Part shown: positions 38,306-47,079 of the stretch, one piece after another
Layout: every line of letters begins with the position of its first letter
Numbering within the stretch: the first letter of the stretch is position 1
Assembly: GCA_964542875.1 (NCBI GenBank)
Contig: CAZIWA010000029.1
Coordinates: 1 to 48,649 of the forward strand
DNA from: CAZGOM01 sp964542875
Lineage (GTDB): Bacteria > Planctomycetota > Phycisphaerae > Phycisphaerales > Phycisphaeraceae
Direction of reading: 5' to 3'
Length of the DNA stretch: 48,649 nucleotides
Position numbers and translations under genes: made by a program
Notes under the pieces: model-generated
Database searches by the model: none
What the model was told of the DNA's origin: nothing
The model's input: only the letters and a program-made list of their open reading frames with translations

Positions 38306-39424
38306 ATGACGATCGGGACGCCGGTGCTGCGTTTGAGTCCTTCGCCGATGAACGCGCGCAACAGCGAGGCGACGTTTGTGAAGCTGACATCGGGGCGGAT
38401 CATGATGGCGTGGTCGAAGTTTCTGGGGGAGGACGCTACGGATTTCGGGACGGGGGTGATTGCTTCGCGGTATTCGGATGATGACGGGAAGACGTGGTCG
38501 AGTGAAGACCGGGTGCTGGTGGACAACGAGGGCGCGACGAATGTGATGAGCCCGTCGTTTTTGCGGCTGGCATCGGGGCGGATCGCGCTTTTTTACATGA
38601 AGAAGGTGGGGCATCGAAGCTGCGTGGGGCACGTGCGTTTCAGTGATGACGAATGCGAGACGTTTACGCCCGCAAGGCGGTTTATGCCGGAGGACGGGTA
38701 TTTCGTGGTGAACAATGACCGGGTGATCCAGATGCGTGGGGGGCGGATCGTGGTGCCGGTGGCGATGCACCGGTTCCGGCTGGGTGCGCATCGGGAGGCG
38801 GGGGTGCCCGGAGAGGCAAAGACGTATCTTTCGCCGCCTGGGCTGGTGTTTTTCATGTACAGCGATGACGGGGGGGAGACGTTTCAGGAATCGCAGACGA
38901 GCCTGTACCACTGCGATCCTTCGGGGGCGTGGGGTTTGCAGGAGCCTGGGGTGGCGGAGCTGGGGAATGGGCGGCTGTGGAGCTACATGCGCACGGGGGT
39001 GATGGGGGTGAAGGGGATGGGGGGGCGGCAGTGGGAGAGTTTCAGCGAGGATGGGGGCGTGACGTGGACGGCGGCGGGGCCGGGGCAGTTTGTTTCGCCT
39101 TGCAGCCCGATGCAGGTGAAGCGGCACCCGAGGGGGGATTTGCTGATTGCGGTGTGGAACGATCAATCGGGCAGGCACAAGGTGGAGCCGGCGCAGGTGG
39201 TTTCCAAGGGGCGCACGCCTTTGGCGCTGGCGATCAGCCGTGACCTGGGGAAGACGTGGGTTTCGAGTCGGCTGCTGGAGGATGCGCCGGACCACGGGTT
39301 TTGCTATCCGGCGATCCATTTCGGGCTTGAGGCATTGCTGGTGTCTTACTGCGCGGGCGGGGCGACGAGCCGAAGCGTGCTTGATACCCAGCAGGTGAAG
39401 CGTATCCCTTACAGTTCGTTTTGA
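38306..39424 (+). CDS. BNR-repeat sialidase/neuraminidase-like protein
   Basis: The protein has 372 aa and is a six-bladed propeller-like sialidase family member. Asp-box motifs S-x-D-x-G-x-T-W recur: YSDDDGKTWS, YSDDGGETF, FSEDGGVTW and ISRDLGKTW. The N-terminal RNSEATFVKLTSGRIMMAWSKF and the following SPSFLRLASGRIALFY blocks are typical. There is no signal peptide, unusual for a secreted glycosidase. The start at ATG 38306 has AGGAG six nt upstream (38295-38299); the frame to 38267 adds 13 residues. It may be an exo-sialidase relative with another substrate. The stop overlaps the next open frame at 39421, so the two genes form one unit. Confidence 0.85.
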   Translation: MTIGTPVLRLSPSPMNARNSEATFVKLTSGRIMMAWSKFLGEDATDFGTGVIASRYSDDDGKTWSSEDRVLVDNEGATNVMSPSFLRLASGRIALFYMKKVGHRSCVGHVRFSDDECETFTPARRFMPEDGYFVVNNDRVIQMRGGRIVVPVAMHRFRLGAHREAGVPGEAKTYLSPPGLVFFMYSDDGGETFQESQTSLYHCDPSGAWGLQEPGVAELGNGRLWSYMRTGVMGVKGMGGRQWESFSEDGGVTWTAAGPGQFVSPCSPMQVKRHPRGDLLIAVWNDQSGRHKVEPAQVVSKGRTPLALAISRDLGKTWVSSRLLEDAPDHGFCYPAIHFGLEALLVSYCAGGATSRSVLDTQQVKRIPYSSF

Positions 39425-39447
39425 ATCCTTTTCAGAGGAAGCATGGC

Positions 39448-40194
39448 ATGGCGAAGGCGAATGAGATGATCGATTACAACCGGTCGTTTTTCTGGTTCAC
39501 GATCAATACGGATCAGATGACACGGATTCTGCTTGATGCGCGGACGGTGGTGACGGACCACAAGACGGGGGCGGTGGAGGAATTGTTTTTGATTACGCCT
39601 TGCCAGGGGGAGCGGATGTGGGTGAACGGGAGGTTGATCCAGGACCCGCCTTATGAGTTTACGGGAGTGTTTTCGGAGAAGGAGATGGTGATCAACCGGG
39701 TGTGGGCGTCACATGATCCTGAGCGCAAGGGCGAGTTTGATTACAAGGAGATGTACCCGTACTTCAACAAGATCACGTTCAACGTGAAGGTGCATGGCAA
39801 GAGCAGGAAACTGGTGACGCTGCGGGAGCAGACGGACGCGATCAAGGCGGACAAGGTGATTGTGTGCCAGACGACGGTGAAGTCCGTGGATGGGCGTTAT
39901 TCGGCGGTGATGGAATATCCGCTTAAGACGGTGAACCTGCTGATTTCCAATGACAGCGTGCAGGTGGATACGGGGCCGATCCTGGCGCCGGTGTGGGCGG
40001 ACCCGGGTTGGAAGGAACCGCTTTCGGGACGGGTGATCGAGCAGATGCGGCAGGCTTTCATCGTGTACAACACGCAGGACCGTGTGGACATGACGCTGCG
40101 GGTGCCGACGGAGCTTCCCCAGGGAGGGAAGGCGCTGCACTATTCGCACTACCTGACGACGGCGGGGACGAGTGTGATGTTTGAGGTGGAGTGA
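39448..40194 (+). CDS. Conserved hypothetical protein downstream of sialidase-like gene
   Basis: I do not recognise the family. The 248-aa protein has no signal peptide or membrane segment and is mainly beta by look (RSFFWFTINTDQMTRILLDA, ELFLITPCQGERMWVNG, KVIVCQTTVKSVDGRY). The start at ATG 39448 has AGAGGAA 7 nt upstream; the frame begins at the sialidase stop. The gap to the sialidase gene is 23 bp, so the two are probably co-translated. Its function may be linked to the same carbohydrate pathway, which is an inference from position alone. Confidence 0.75.
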   Translation: MAKANEMIDYNRSFFWFTINTDQMTRILLDARTVVTDHKTGAVEELFLITPCQGERMWVNGRLIQDPPYEFTGVFSEKEMVINRVWASHDPERKGEFDYKEMYPYFNKITFNVKVHGKSRKLVTLREQTDAIKADKVIVCQTTVKSVDGRYSAVMEYPLKTVNLLISNDSVQVDTGPILAPVWADPGWKEPLSGRVIEQMRQAFIVYNTQDRVDMTLRVPTELPQGGKALHYSHYLTTAGTSVMFEVE

Positions 40195-40253
40195 GGTTTA
40201 AGGCAGGTCAGAAGGATCAAGAGCTCCCTCGTCCGTCCCGGAATACCGGGGCA

Positions 40254-40417
40254 CCTTCCCCCTGAGAGCCTGTGAAGAAATTGAATAGAGCGTGAAAAGC
40301 ATCCGCAGGCAAGGGCAAAGATCACGATTTTCACGTGTTTTTGAGGGTCCAGCGGGACACTGGTGGGCAAGCCGAGCAGTGGCACTGGGATTGTTTCACA
40401 GGCTCTGAGGGGGAAGG
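40254..40417. mobile_element. MITE-like element (28-bp terminal inverted repeats)
   Basis: The arms 40254-40281 and 40390-40417 are inverted copies (25 of 28 match; core GAGCCTGTGAA). They enclose about 108 bp of non-coding sequence. No transposase is present, and no clear target-site duplication is seen. The size of 164 bp and the IS-like terminal repeats suit a non-autonomous element; an alternative is a long RNA hairpin 3' of the gene. Confidence 0.5.
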
Positions 40418-40447
40418 GTTTTGAAGCAGAGCCAGGTGAATGGGCAT

Positions 40448-40479
40448 AAAAAAACACGCGCTGATGCGCGTGTTTTTTT
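40448..40479. terminator. Bidirectional rho-independent terminator
   Basis: A 14-bp stem (AAAAAAACACGCGC with its complement) and a 4-nt loop end in seven Ts on either strand. It lies 18 bp from the stop of the 47-aa gene on the minus strand and can also end transcription from 39448-40194. Confidence 0.9.
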
Positions 40480-40497
40480 AGATGCGACCCGACGGGT

Positions 40498-40641
40498 TTA
40501 CTTGCCTTTTTTCTTATTGGGCGCCTGGGTGAGCGCGGAAGCGGCGACAGACTTCATTGCCTTGGAAGATTTAGGGTCTTTGAGGATTTCCGAGGCTTTG
40601 GTGGCGACTTTCTTGGAGGTCTGTTCGTTCTTCTTGGCCAT
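40498..40641 (-). CDS. Small basic protein, 47 aa
   Basis: A 47-residue open frame starts at ATG 40641 and encodes MAKKNEQTSKKVATKASEIL, then KDPKSSKAMKSVAASALTQA, then PNKKKGK. It is Lys/Ala/Ser-rich and basic. From memory, small proteins with the pattern S-K-x-A-S-x-(I/V)-L-x-D...K-S-V-A-A-S-A-L-(S/T)-Q occur as short hypothetical proteins in many bacteria, including proteobacteria; this looks like a member. A strong terminator follows it directly, which supports expression. No Shine-Dalgarno is visible before ATG. A DNA- or RNA-binding role is possible from composition only. Confidence 0.75.
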   Translation of the reverse strand: MAKKNEQTSKKVATKASEILKDPKSSKAMKSVAASALTQAPNKKKGK

Positions 40642-40842
40642 GTGGAATTTACTTTCAGTATGCAGGTTTGCTCAAACGTGAGCGTTATGTTGGGCCGGAA
40701 TGCCACAACGAATTGCTTAGCATTCATCATCACCGGGTTGATCGGGAGTACCTAGACCTATTTCGGGGTTGGGGCGAAGAATGTTTGGATTGGGGCGGAA
40801 ACAGGGGGAGGAATAATAATTTTGCGGAGAGGGGGAGGGGGG

Positions 40843-40896
40843 AAAGGCACAAGGGATAAGTAAGAGTAAGACGTTAAAGGGAGCCGTTGCGTTGAG
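40843..40896 (+). repeat. Dispersed intergenic repeat, copy 6 (word 4 plus word 3)
   Basis: The 24-nt word at 40843-40866 is identical to 37769-37792. It is followed by GAGCCGTTGCGTTGAG (40881-40896), which matches word 3. It sits downstream of the REC-PAS-kinase gene. Confidence 0.6.
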
Positions 40897-40932
40897 GAGT
40901 GCGGGGGTACGAAATAGATGCAGTGCGTAGCA

Positions 40933-42339
40933 TTAGCGGTGGTTGTGCTTGGTGACGTTGAAGGCGATGGTGTGGTCAACGCCTTCGGGGGCGTAGTTAA
41001 GGTGGCAGGTGCCGGCGAGGTCGTAGTTGATGAAGCCCTTGATGAGCTCGGTGCCGAGGGAGGGTGTGATCTGGTGCTGGATGGGGGGGCCTGAGGATTC
41101 CTTCCAGTGGAGCTGGACGTGCTGCTGGCCGGTTGTGCTGGGGGTGGATGCGGACCATTCGATGTGAAGGTGACCGTTGGGGACGCTGTAAGCGCCGTGC
41201 TTTGAGCAGTTGTTGAAGAGCTCGACGAGGGTGCAGGCCAAGGGGAGGATCTGCATGGGGTCCAGGGGGACGGGGGGGCCCTGGATTTTTGCGGTGGTCT
41301 GGAAGGGGATGGTTTGCTGGGTGACGGAGTTGAGGTTGGTGATGATGCGCAGGAGGTCCATTTCGCGGCCGCCTGCGGTGGCCATGAGGTTGTGGACCTG
41401 GGAGAGGGACTGCACGCGGCTTTCGATGGAGGAGGCGAAAGAGGAGACGTCGGAGGCGCGTTTACGGCTCAGGGCGATGAGGCTCATAAGCGCTGCGAGG
41501 TTGTTTCGGACGCGATGGTTGACTTCATCGACGAGGCGCTGATTGAAGGCGGCGGCCTGGCGGTGGCGCAGTTCGCTTTGGCGGAGGCTTTCTTCGGTGA
41601 GCTTGCGCTCGGTGACGTCGCGGGCGACGGTGAAGACCATTTTCTCTTCGATGAGCGGGAAGGCGCTCCAGGAGAGCCAGCGGTAGGAATGATCGGAGCA
41701 GAGGTGGCGGGTTTCAAAATCCGCGATGGGGGTGCCCAGCGCGCATGCCTGATGGGCGCTGGCGGCGGCGGGGAGGTCGTCGGGGTGGACGATGTCCAGC
41801 CAGGGGCGGGCCAGGAGCTGGGATTTGGTCCAGCCCAGGGTGCGGACCCAGGCGGCGTTGACCTGCTTGAAGTAGCCGTCGAAGCCGGCGACGCAGAGAG
41901 GGTCCAGGGAGAGATTGAAAAGCCGGTCGCGTTCGGCTTCGGCCTGGCGGCGCTTCTTGCGGTTGGAGGCTTCGACGAGCTCGCGGGCGACGGCGGGGCC
42001 CAGGCGCGTGAGGTTTCCCTTCATGAGGTAATCCTGCGCACCGGCCTTCATCATCATGACGGCGACTTCTTCGCCGATGGTGCCGGAAACGACGATGAAG
42101 GGGATGTCCAAGCCCGAGAGCTGGACGGTGGCGAGGGCCTTGGGGGCATCAAGCTGGGGCATCCGGTAATCGGAAATGATGATGTCCCAGATGTGGTTGT
42201 TGAGTGCGCTGCGCAAATCCTCTTCGGTGTCGACACGCTGCCAAGTGAGGTCATACCCGGATTTTTCCAGCGCCCGGACGGTGAGCGCGGCATCAATCTC
42301 CTGGTCTTCAACGAGCAGGGCTCGAAGGAGCTGACTCAT
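40933..42339 (-). CDS. Receiver-PAS-HWE/HisKA_2 histidine kinase
   Basis: The protein has 468 aa. Receiver domain 1-125 (LLVEDQEIDAAL, Asp57 in DIIISDYRMPQLDAP, YLMKGN), a PAS/PAC domain 140-260 (LSLDPLCVAGFDGYFKQVNA, then VFTVARDVTERKL), and a kinase core with phosphoacceptor block VDEVNHRVRNNLAAL and a HATPase-type region (LVELFNNCSKHGA). That His block marks the HisKA_2/HWE group. It is the last gene of a three-gene unit, overlapping the response regulator by 4 nt (ATGA). Its receiver may be phosphorylated by the upstream multi-PAS kinase. Confidence 0.9.
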   Translation of the reverse strand: MSQLLRALLVEDQEIDAALTVRALEKSGYDLTWQRVDTEEDLRSALNNHIWDIIISDYRMPQLDAPKALATVQLSGLDIPFIVVSGTIGEEVAVMMMKAGAQDYLMKGNLTRLGPAVARELVEASNRKKRRQAEAERDRLFNLSLDPLCVAGFDGYFKQVNAAWVRTLGWTKSQLLARPWLDIVHPDDLPAAASAHQACALGTPIADFETRHLCSDHSYRWLSWSAFPLIEEKMVFTVARDVTERKLTEESLRQSELRHRQAAAFNQRLVDEVNHRVRNNLAALMSLIALSRKRASDVSSFASSIESRVQSLSQVHNLMATAGGREMDLLRIITNLNSVTQQTIPFQTTAKIQGPPVPLDPMQILPLACTLVELFNNCSKHGAYSVPNGHLHIEWSASTPSTTGQQHVQLHWKESSGPPIQHQITPSLGTELIKGFINYDLAGTCHLNYAPEGVDHTIAFNVTKHNHR

Positions 42340-42785
42340 GGCGTTTTCACTTTCGGCGGCTCTTCGTTGAGGATCAGCCAGTAAATGCCAAGTTGACCGA
42401 TGGCGGTTACGAACTGATCAAAGCTCACGGGTTTTCGGATGTAGCTGTTGACGCCTACATCGTAGCCGGTCGCCAGGTCCTGTTCCTCCGTCGAGGAAGT
42501 GAGAATAACAACTGGGGTTCTGCGCGTGCGGGGGTCTGCGCGGATGCGCCGGAGGACGGAGAGGCCGTCGATTTTGGGGAGCTTGAGGTCCAGCAGGATG
42601 AGGGTGGGGTGGTCGCTGGGGTCGCGGCCTTGGTAAGCGCCGGTGCCAAAGAGATAGTCGAGGGCTTCGAGGCCGTCTTCAGCGACGACCAGGGGGTTTG
42701 CGATCCGGCTTTTTTCAAAGGCGCGCCTGGTGAGCTCGATGTCGCTGGGATTGTCTTCGACGAGAAGGATGGTTTTGGGTTTCAA
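42336..42785 (-). CDS. Single-domain response regulator (Rcp1-like), paralogue
   Basis: The 149-aa receiver has Asp66 in LILLDLKLPKIDGLSVL, plus LLVEDNPSDIELTRRAF and VNSYIRKPVSFDQF. It matches the regulator at 14381-14830 in length and most positions, including the YLFGTGAYQGRD insert. It sits between the multi-PAS kinase and the REC-PAS-kinase, overlapping both genes by 4 nt, which suggests a phosphate shuttle between them. A recent duplication of a kinase-regulator module, shared with the 14381 operon, is likely. Confidence 0.93.
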   Translation of the reverse strand: MKPKTILLVEDNPSDIELTRRAFEKSRIANPLVVAEDGLEALDYLFGTGAYQGRDPSDHPTLILLDLKLPKIDGLSVLRRIRADPRTRRTPVVILTSSTEEQDLATGYDVGVNSYIRKPVSFDQFVTAIGQLGIYWLILNEEPPKVKTP

Positions 42786-45330
42786 TGCATACTCTCCAGA
42801 GTGAAGTAGAAGGTCGCGCCTTGATTGAGCTGGGCGTTAACCCAGACCCTGCCGGCGTGCCGATGAATGATTCTTTGAACGGTGGCCAGGCCGATGCCGG
42901 TGCCGGGGAATTCGGTGTGTTTGTGCATTCTCTGGAAGGGACCAAAGAGTTTTTCGACGTAGGCCATGTTGAAGCCGGCGCCGTTGTCGCGGATGAAATA
43001 GACGGTGGCGCCGTTTTCGATCGTCTTGCCGAATTCGATGGTTGCGTCAGGCTTCTTGGAGGTGAATTTCCATGCGTTTTCCAGCAGGTTGGCCAGCGCG
43101 GCGCCTAGGAGGCCGGCATCGCCGGTGGTGATCATGTCAGGCTGGATGATGCAGTTGACTTGACGGTTGGGGTCCGACTCGCGCAGCCGGGAGACGATGG
43201 CGGTGGCCAGGGAGGTGAGATCGACGGATTCTGAGCGCATCTGGGCCTGGGAGATCCTGGCCAGACGCAGGAGGTCGTCAATGAGGTGGCCCATGCGCTG
43301 GGTTTCAGACCTGACGCGGGCGAGGTATTCCTTGCCGCGTTGGTCGAGCATGGCTTCGCAGTCTTCCAGGAGCGCCTGGCTCCAGCCGTCGATGCCGCGC
43401 AGAGGGGCGCGCAAGTCGTGAGAGACGGAGTAGCTGAAGGCGTTGAGCTCTTTGTTGGAGATGTCGAGCTGCTTGGTGCGCTCCAGAACGCGCTGTTCCA
43501 GGGAGGCGTTTAGGCGGATGATTTCTTCCTGCGCCTGCTTGCGCTGGGTGATGTCGGCGCGGATGGCGACGTACTGATAGGGCTTGCCGGTGTTGTCCAG
43601 GAAGGGAACGATGGTGGTGTCGACCCAGTAGAGGGTGCCGTCCTTGGCGCGGTTTTGAATTTCGCCCTTCCAGATGTGGCCCGAGGCGATGGTGCGCCAG
43701 AGTTCGGAGAAGAAGGACTTGGGGTGGTGGCCGGAGTTGATGATCCGGTGGTCCTGGCCCAGGAGTTCTTCGCGGGAGTATTTGGAGACGGCGCAGAAGG
43801 TGTCGTTGACGAAGGTGATCTTGCCGGTTTTGTCGGTGATGGCGACGAGGGCGTGGGCGTCAAGGGCGCGTTCGAGCGATTTGACGGTGGCGAGCGAGGT
43901 TTCGAGCTGCGTCTGAGCCAGCTTGCGCTGAGTGATGTCGGCGCGGATGGCGACGTACTGATAGGGCTTGCCGGTGTTGTCCAGGAAGGGAACGATGGNN
44001 NNNNNNNNNNNNNNNNNNNNNNNNNNNNNNNNNNNNNNNNNNNNNNNNNNNNNNNNNNNNNNNNNNNNNNNNNNNNNNNNNNNNNNNNNNNNNNNNNNGC
44101 GCGTTCGAGCGATTTGACGGTGGCGAGCGAGGTTTCGAGCTGCGTCTGAGCCAATTTGCGCTGAGTGATATCGCGGCAGACCTTGGAGATGGCGAAGATT
44201 TTTCCGGCGTTATTTTTCATGCCGGAGATGGTGACGGAGATATCAAGCCGGCGGCCGTCTTTGGCGAGGCGAATGGTTTCAAAATGGCCCACGGGCTCGC
44301 CCTGAAGGACACGCTGGGTGAGCTGGGCTTCCTCATCGCGTTTCTCGACGGGGACAAGCAGGGAATGTGGCTTGCCGATGATTTCGTCCGCGGCGTAGCC
44401 GAAGATCTGCTGGGCGCCGGCGTTCCAGGAAAGAATGGTGCCGTCGAGTGATTTGGCGAAGATGGCGTCCTGGGAGGATTCGACGATGGCGGCGATCTGG
44501 GTACGGTTGAGTTCGGCGGATTTGCGTTCGGTGATGTCGAAATTGGCGCCGAACATTTTGAGGGGTTTGCCGTCGTTGTCGAAAGTGACACCGGCGCGGG
44601 CGGCGATCCAATGGACGGAGCCATTGGGGAAGATGACCCGCCACTCGGTTTCAAATTCACCCGAGTGCATGGAGTCCTGTAATTTCTGTTTCAGGCCGGG
44701 GAGGTCTTCGGGGTGGATGCGGCTGAAGCAGGCTTCAGTGGTGCCGTCAAACTCTCCGGGTGCAAAGCCGTAGAGGACGTCCATTTCGGGAGACCATTTG
44801 ATCTGGTTGGTCTGGATGTCCCAGTCGAAGGTGCCGATGCGGGCGATTTTCTGGGTGAGGCGAAGTTCGCGCTCGCGCTGCCAGAGGAGCTGGGATTCGC
44901 GCTGACGTTCGTCAAGATCGTGGATCTGGGTGACATCTTCGACCTGATGGACGATGTAAATGATGTTGCCCTGGGCGTCGAAGACGGGGGTGTTGACGGG
45001 CTTCCAATAGCGGACTTCGAAGGAGCCCTGGGCCTGGGGTGTCTGGATGTCGTAACGCTGGATGGCCATGGCGTCGGCGGTGCGGCCTGCCAGGACGCGC
45101 TGGAGGGAGGAGCGGAGGTTTCGTACGCCGTCGGCGGTTGGATCGCCGGGGTTGTCGGGGAAGACGTCGAAAAGTTTGCGGCCGATGATGGCCTGGCGCT
45201 GCGTGGTGGTGGCAGTGAGGTAGGAATCAGAGACTGCAACAATTGTGAAGTCCGGGGTTAGGACCAGGAAGAGCCCGGTGGCGGCTTCGAACAGCGCTTT
45301 GTAATCAGGACCGATCAGGAGGGAGGTCAT
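42782..45330 (-). CDS. Multi-PAS histidine kinase interrupted by scaffold gap
   Basis: This is one gene, although the frame breaks at the 100-N gap (43999-44098). From the N-terminus: PAS 1 (LFEAATGLFLVLTPDFTIVA), PAS/PAC 2 (ARIGTFDWDIQTNQIKWSPE), PAS/PAC 3 (VESSQDAIFAKSLDGTILSW), a PAS in the gap, another PAS (LVAITDKTGKITFVNDTFCA ... HITQRKQ-like), then HisKA (FSYSVSHDLRAPLRGID) and HATPase (NLLENAWKFT, DNGAGFN, GTGIGLATV). The last PAS is nearly identical to the one broken by the gap. Filling the gap with 251 bp, the copy at 43615-43865, restores a single 899-aa frame. The kinase probably senses intracellular small molecules or redox through PAS domains, and feeds the regulator encoded next. 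Confidence 0.88.
43999..44098. other. Scaffold gap (100 N) inside PAS repeat
   Basis: Exactly 100 Ns. The 55 bases after the gap (44099-44153) equal 43866-43920, and the 67 bases before it equal those ending at 43614. The gap therefore lies inside a tandem PAS repeat of period 384 bp, and its true length is likely 251 bp or 251 plus a multiple of 384. Confidence 0.9.
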
Positions 45331-45649
45331 CCTTGGCTGTCTCCAATACCGGCGTGCCTGAGTAAGGGGTACGCGGCGTAAGGGCTGCTGAAGCGATGTG
45401 CTATGGCGATTTGAAGGGGTTTGCAGAAGGAAGGCGTGATGAAATGTTTACCCGGGTGTACGTAGGTCGGGAGCATGCTTCCAGTTAATACCAAGTGGCG
45501 GGAAGAATCAAGGGGGTTTAACTTTAATTTAGTGGTAATTGTATGAAGAGTTTTTTCTGGCGTTGTTGACGATGCTGTGCGAGAGATGTGCAAAGCAGAG
45601 AGCGGGAGGGGAAAAGCAGGAGAAGCGCAGGGAAGACTACAGACGTCGC
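45331..45649. other. Intergenic region between kinase operon and ribonuclease D gene
   Basis: This 319-bp stretch should hold the promoter of the three-gene kinase operon (minus strand). It is AT-rich around 45520-45550. I see no -35/-10 pair good enough to call. The open frame at 45327-45593 on the minus strand has no protein-like composition and is rejected. Confidence 0.4.
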
Positions 45650-47002
45650 TTAGTCATCTTCATCGGGCTCGGGTTCCTGCGAGACAAAAAGGGTGCCTGA
45701 GGGGGCTTTGCGGCGGGTGCGGCGGTCGATGGCTTTGGCAACCAGGGGTTGAATGAGCGCGCTGAAACATTCAGCGCGCCAGCCTTGAGTGAGCCGGTTT
45801 TCCACATCGGGGAGGCCGCGGACAAGGGAGTTGTAGGTCCGGACCATGTCCCGGCGGCTGAAGGCGAGGGTGGTTTCAATGTGCAAAGCGGCGCAGGCTT
45901 CGCGCATGACCTGGCACCAGGTGTCGATGATGTCACGGTCGCGCGAGCGCTCGTGGGCGGCGCGAAGAGCGGGGTCCGCGGCGATGGGGGTTTTCTTGCC
46001 CTCCCGTACGACATCCAGCACTTCCTGCGCGCCTTCTTCCTTGATGCGCCTGGGGAGCCCGCGAATGGCGGCGAGGTCTGTAGCCTGGGTGGGCATTTCC
46101 TGGGCAATCTGCACGAGCGCGTCGTCGGGGGCGATCATCCTGACAGGCAGGTTGCGCTTGCGCGCCAGGGCATCACGCCAGCGCAGGAGGCCGACAAGGC
46201 TGCTGTACGAGGGCTGAGGCATCTTGACCGCGGGGCGCATCTTGGCGAGAGCGCGGAGGGGGTCTGAGGTGACGGAGCCGAGTTGGGTTTCAGATTCCTT
46301 GATGGCCCAGGAAAGGCGGCCGATGGCGGAGAGCTTTTCCTTAAAAACATCGGCGGCATGGATGAGATAGCGCACATCGTCGGCGGCGTAGCGCAATTGG
46401 ACGGCGGTGAGGGGCCTGCGGTCCCACTGGGAGAACTTGGGGGCCTTTTGCAGGACGACGCCGGATGTGGCGAGGACGAGCTTATCGAGCCCGATGGGGT
46501 AGCCCATGCCCAAGAAGCCGGCGGCGATCTGGGTGTCCAGCGTGTTTGCGGGGGAGCGGCCCAGGTGGCGAAGCAGCGGTTCGTAATCGGGCTGGCCGGC
46601 GTGGGAGATTTTGAGGATGGCGGGGTCGGCGAGGAGCTCCCAGAAAGATTGAAGCTCAAGGCCCGCCTGGGGATCAATGAGCCAGATGCCGTCGGCGGTG
46701 GCGACTTGAATGAGGCAAAGCTGGGGGGAATAGGTCTGCTCACCCATGAATTCAGAATCGTAGGCGAAGGCGCCGGCTTTGCGGAGCGTGACCAGAACGG
46801 CGTCGAGCCCCTGCTGGGTGTCGACATAAGTGCCCTCCTGCCAGAACGCGCGCATGCCAGACACAGGCGAGAGCGGGCCGGGGAGGTTTTCTTCCCTGTG
46901 GGCTTCCTGATCGCTGATTTTGCGGCGGCGCGACAGATACTCCGACAGGCTGTGATCCCTGTCAGGTCGTGGTGCGTCAGAAGGTGGCTGTTCTTGGGTC
47001 AA
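45650..47002 (-). CDS. rnd: Ribonuclease D (3'-5' exoribonuclease)
   Basis: The enzyme trims the 3' ends of tRNA and other stable RNAs. It has 450 aa. The DEDD exonuclease motifs are visible: FAYDSEFMGEQTYSP (Asp and Glu of motif I), KISHAGQPDYEPLLRHLG (motif II) and QLRYAADDVRYLI (motif III, Y...D). An HRDC domain follows (SLVGLLRWRDALARKRNLPV, ALVQIAQEMP), and a second HRDC-like part near the C-terminus (RDMVRTYNSLVRG). The usual E. coli RNase D has 375 aa; the extra length is an N-terminal charged stretch (about 40 aa). The start at 47002 is the first ATG, and no close ribosome site decides it. Confidence 0.93.
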   Translation of the reverse strand: MTQEQPPSDAPRPDRDHSLSEYLSRRRKISDQEAHREENLPGPLSPVSGMRAFWQEGTYVDTQQGLDAVLVTLRKAGAFAYDSEFMGEQTYSPQLCLIQVATADGIWLIDPQAGLELQSFWELLADPAILKISHAGQPDYEPLLRHLGRSPANTLDTQIAAGFLGMGYPIGLDKLVLATSGVVLQKAPKFSQWDRRPLTAVQLRYAADDVRYLIHAADVFKEKLSAIGRLSWAIKESETQLGSVTSDPLRALAKMRPAVKMPQPSYSSLVGLLRWRDALARKRNLPVRMIAPDDALVQIAQEMPTQATDLAAIRGLPRRIKEEGAQEVLDVVREGKKTPIAADPALRAAHERSRDRDIIDTWCQVMREACAALHIETTLAFSRRDMVRTYNSLVRGLPDVENRLTQGWRAECFSALIQPLVAKAIDRRTRRKAPSGTLFVSQEPEPDEDD

Positions 47003-47079
47003 GGGTGACGTTTTGATGGAGGGGTACGGGGGAGCCGTGACGGTTACTTAGAGAATGATAACCGGTGAAGGGAGGGGGG

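Noticed and set aside
38033..39319. 428-aa minus-strand open frame over the sialidase-like gene
   Set aside because: It runs through the N gap and is Arg/Pro/His-rich; the plus-strand gene has Asp boxes.
43510..43998. Protein-coding continuation past the second gap in the frame of the upstream half (PSFPSWTTPASP...)
   Set aside because: This is an off-frame reading caused by the arbitrary 100-N length; the true frame encodes the PAS unit.
45327..45593. 88-aa minus-strand open frame upstream of the multi-PAS kinase
   Set aside because: There is no ribosome site and the composition is not protein-like; more likely a promoter region.
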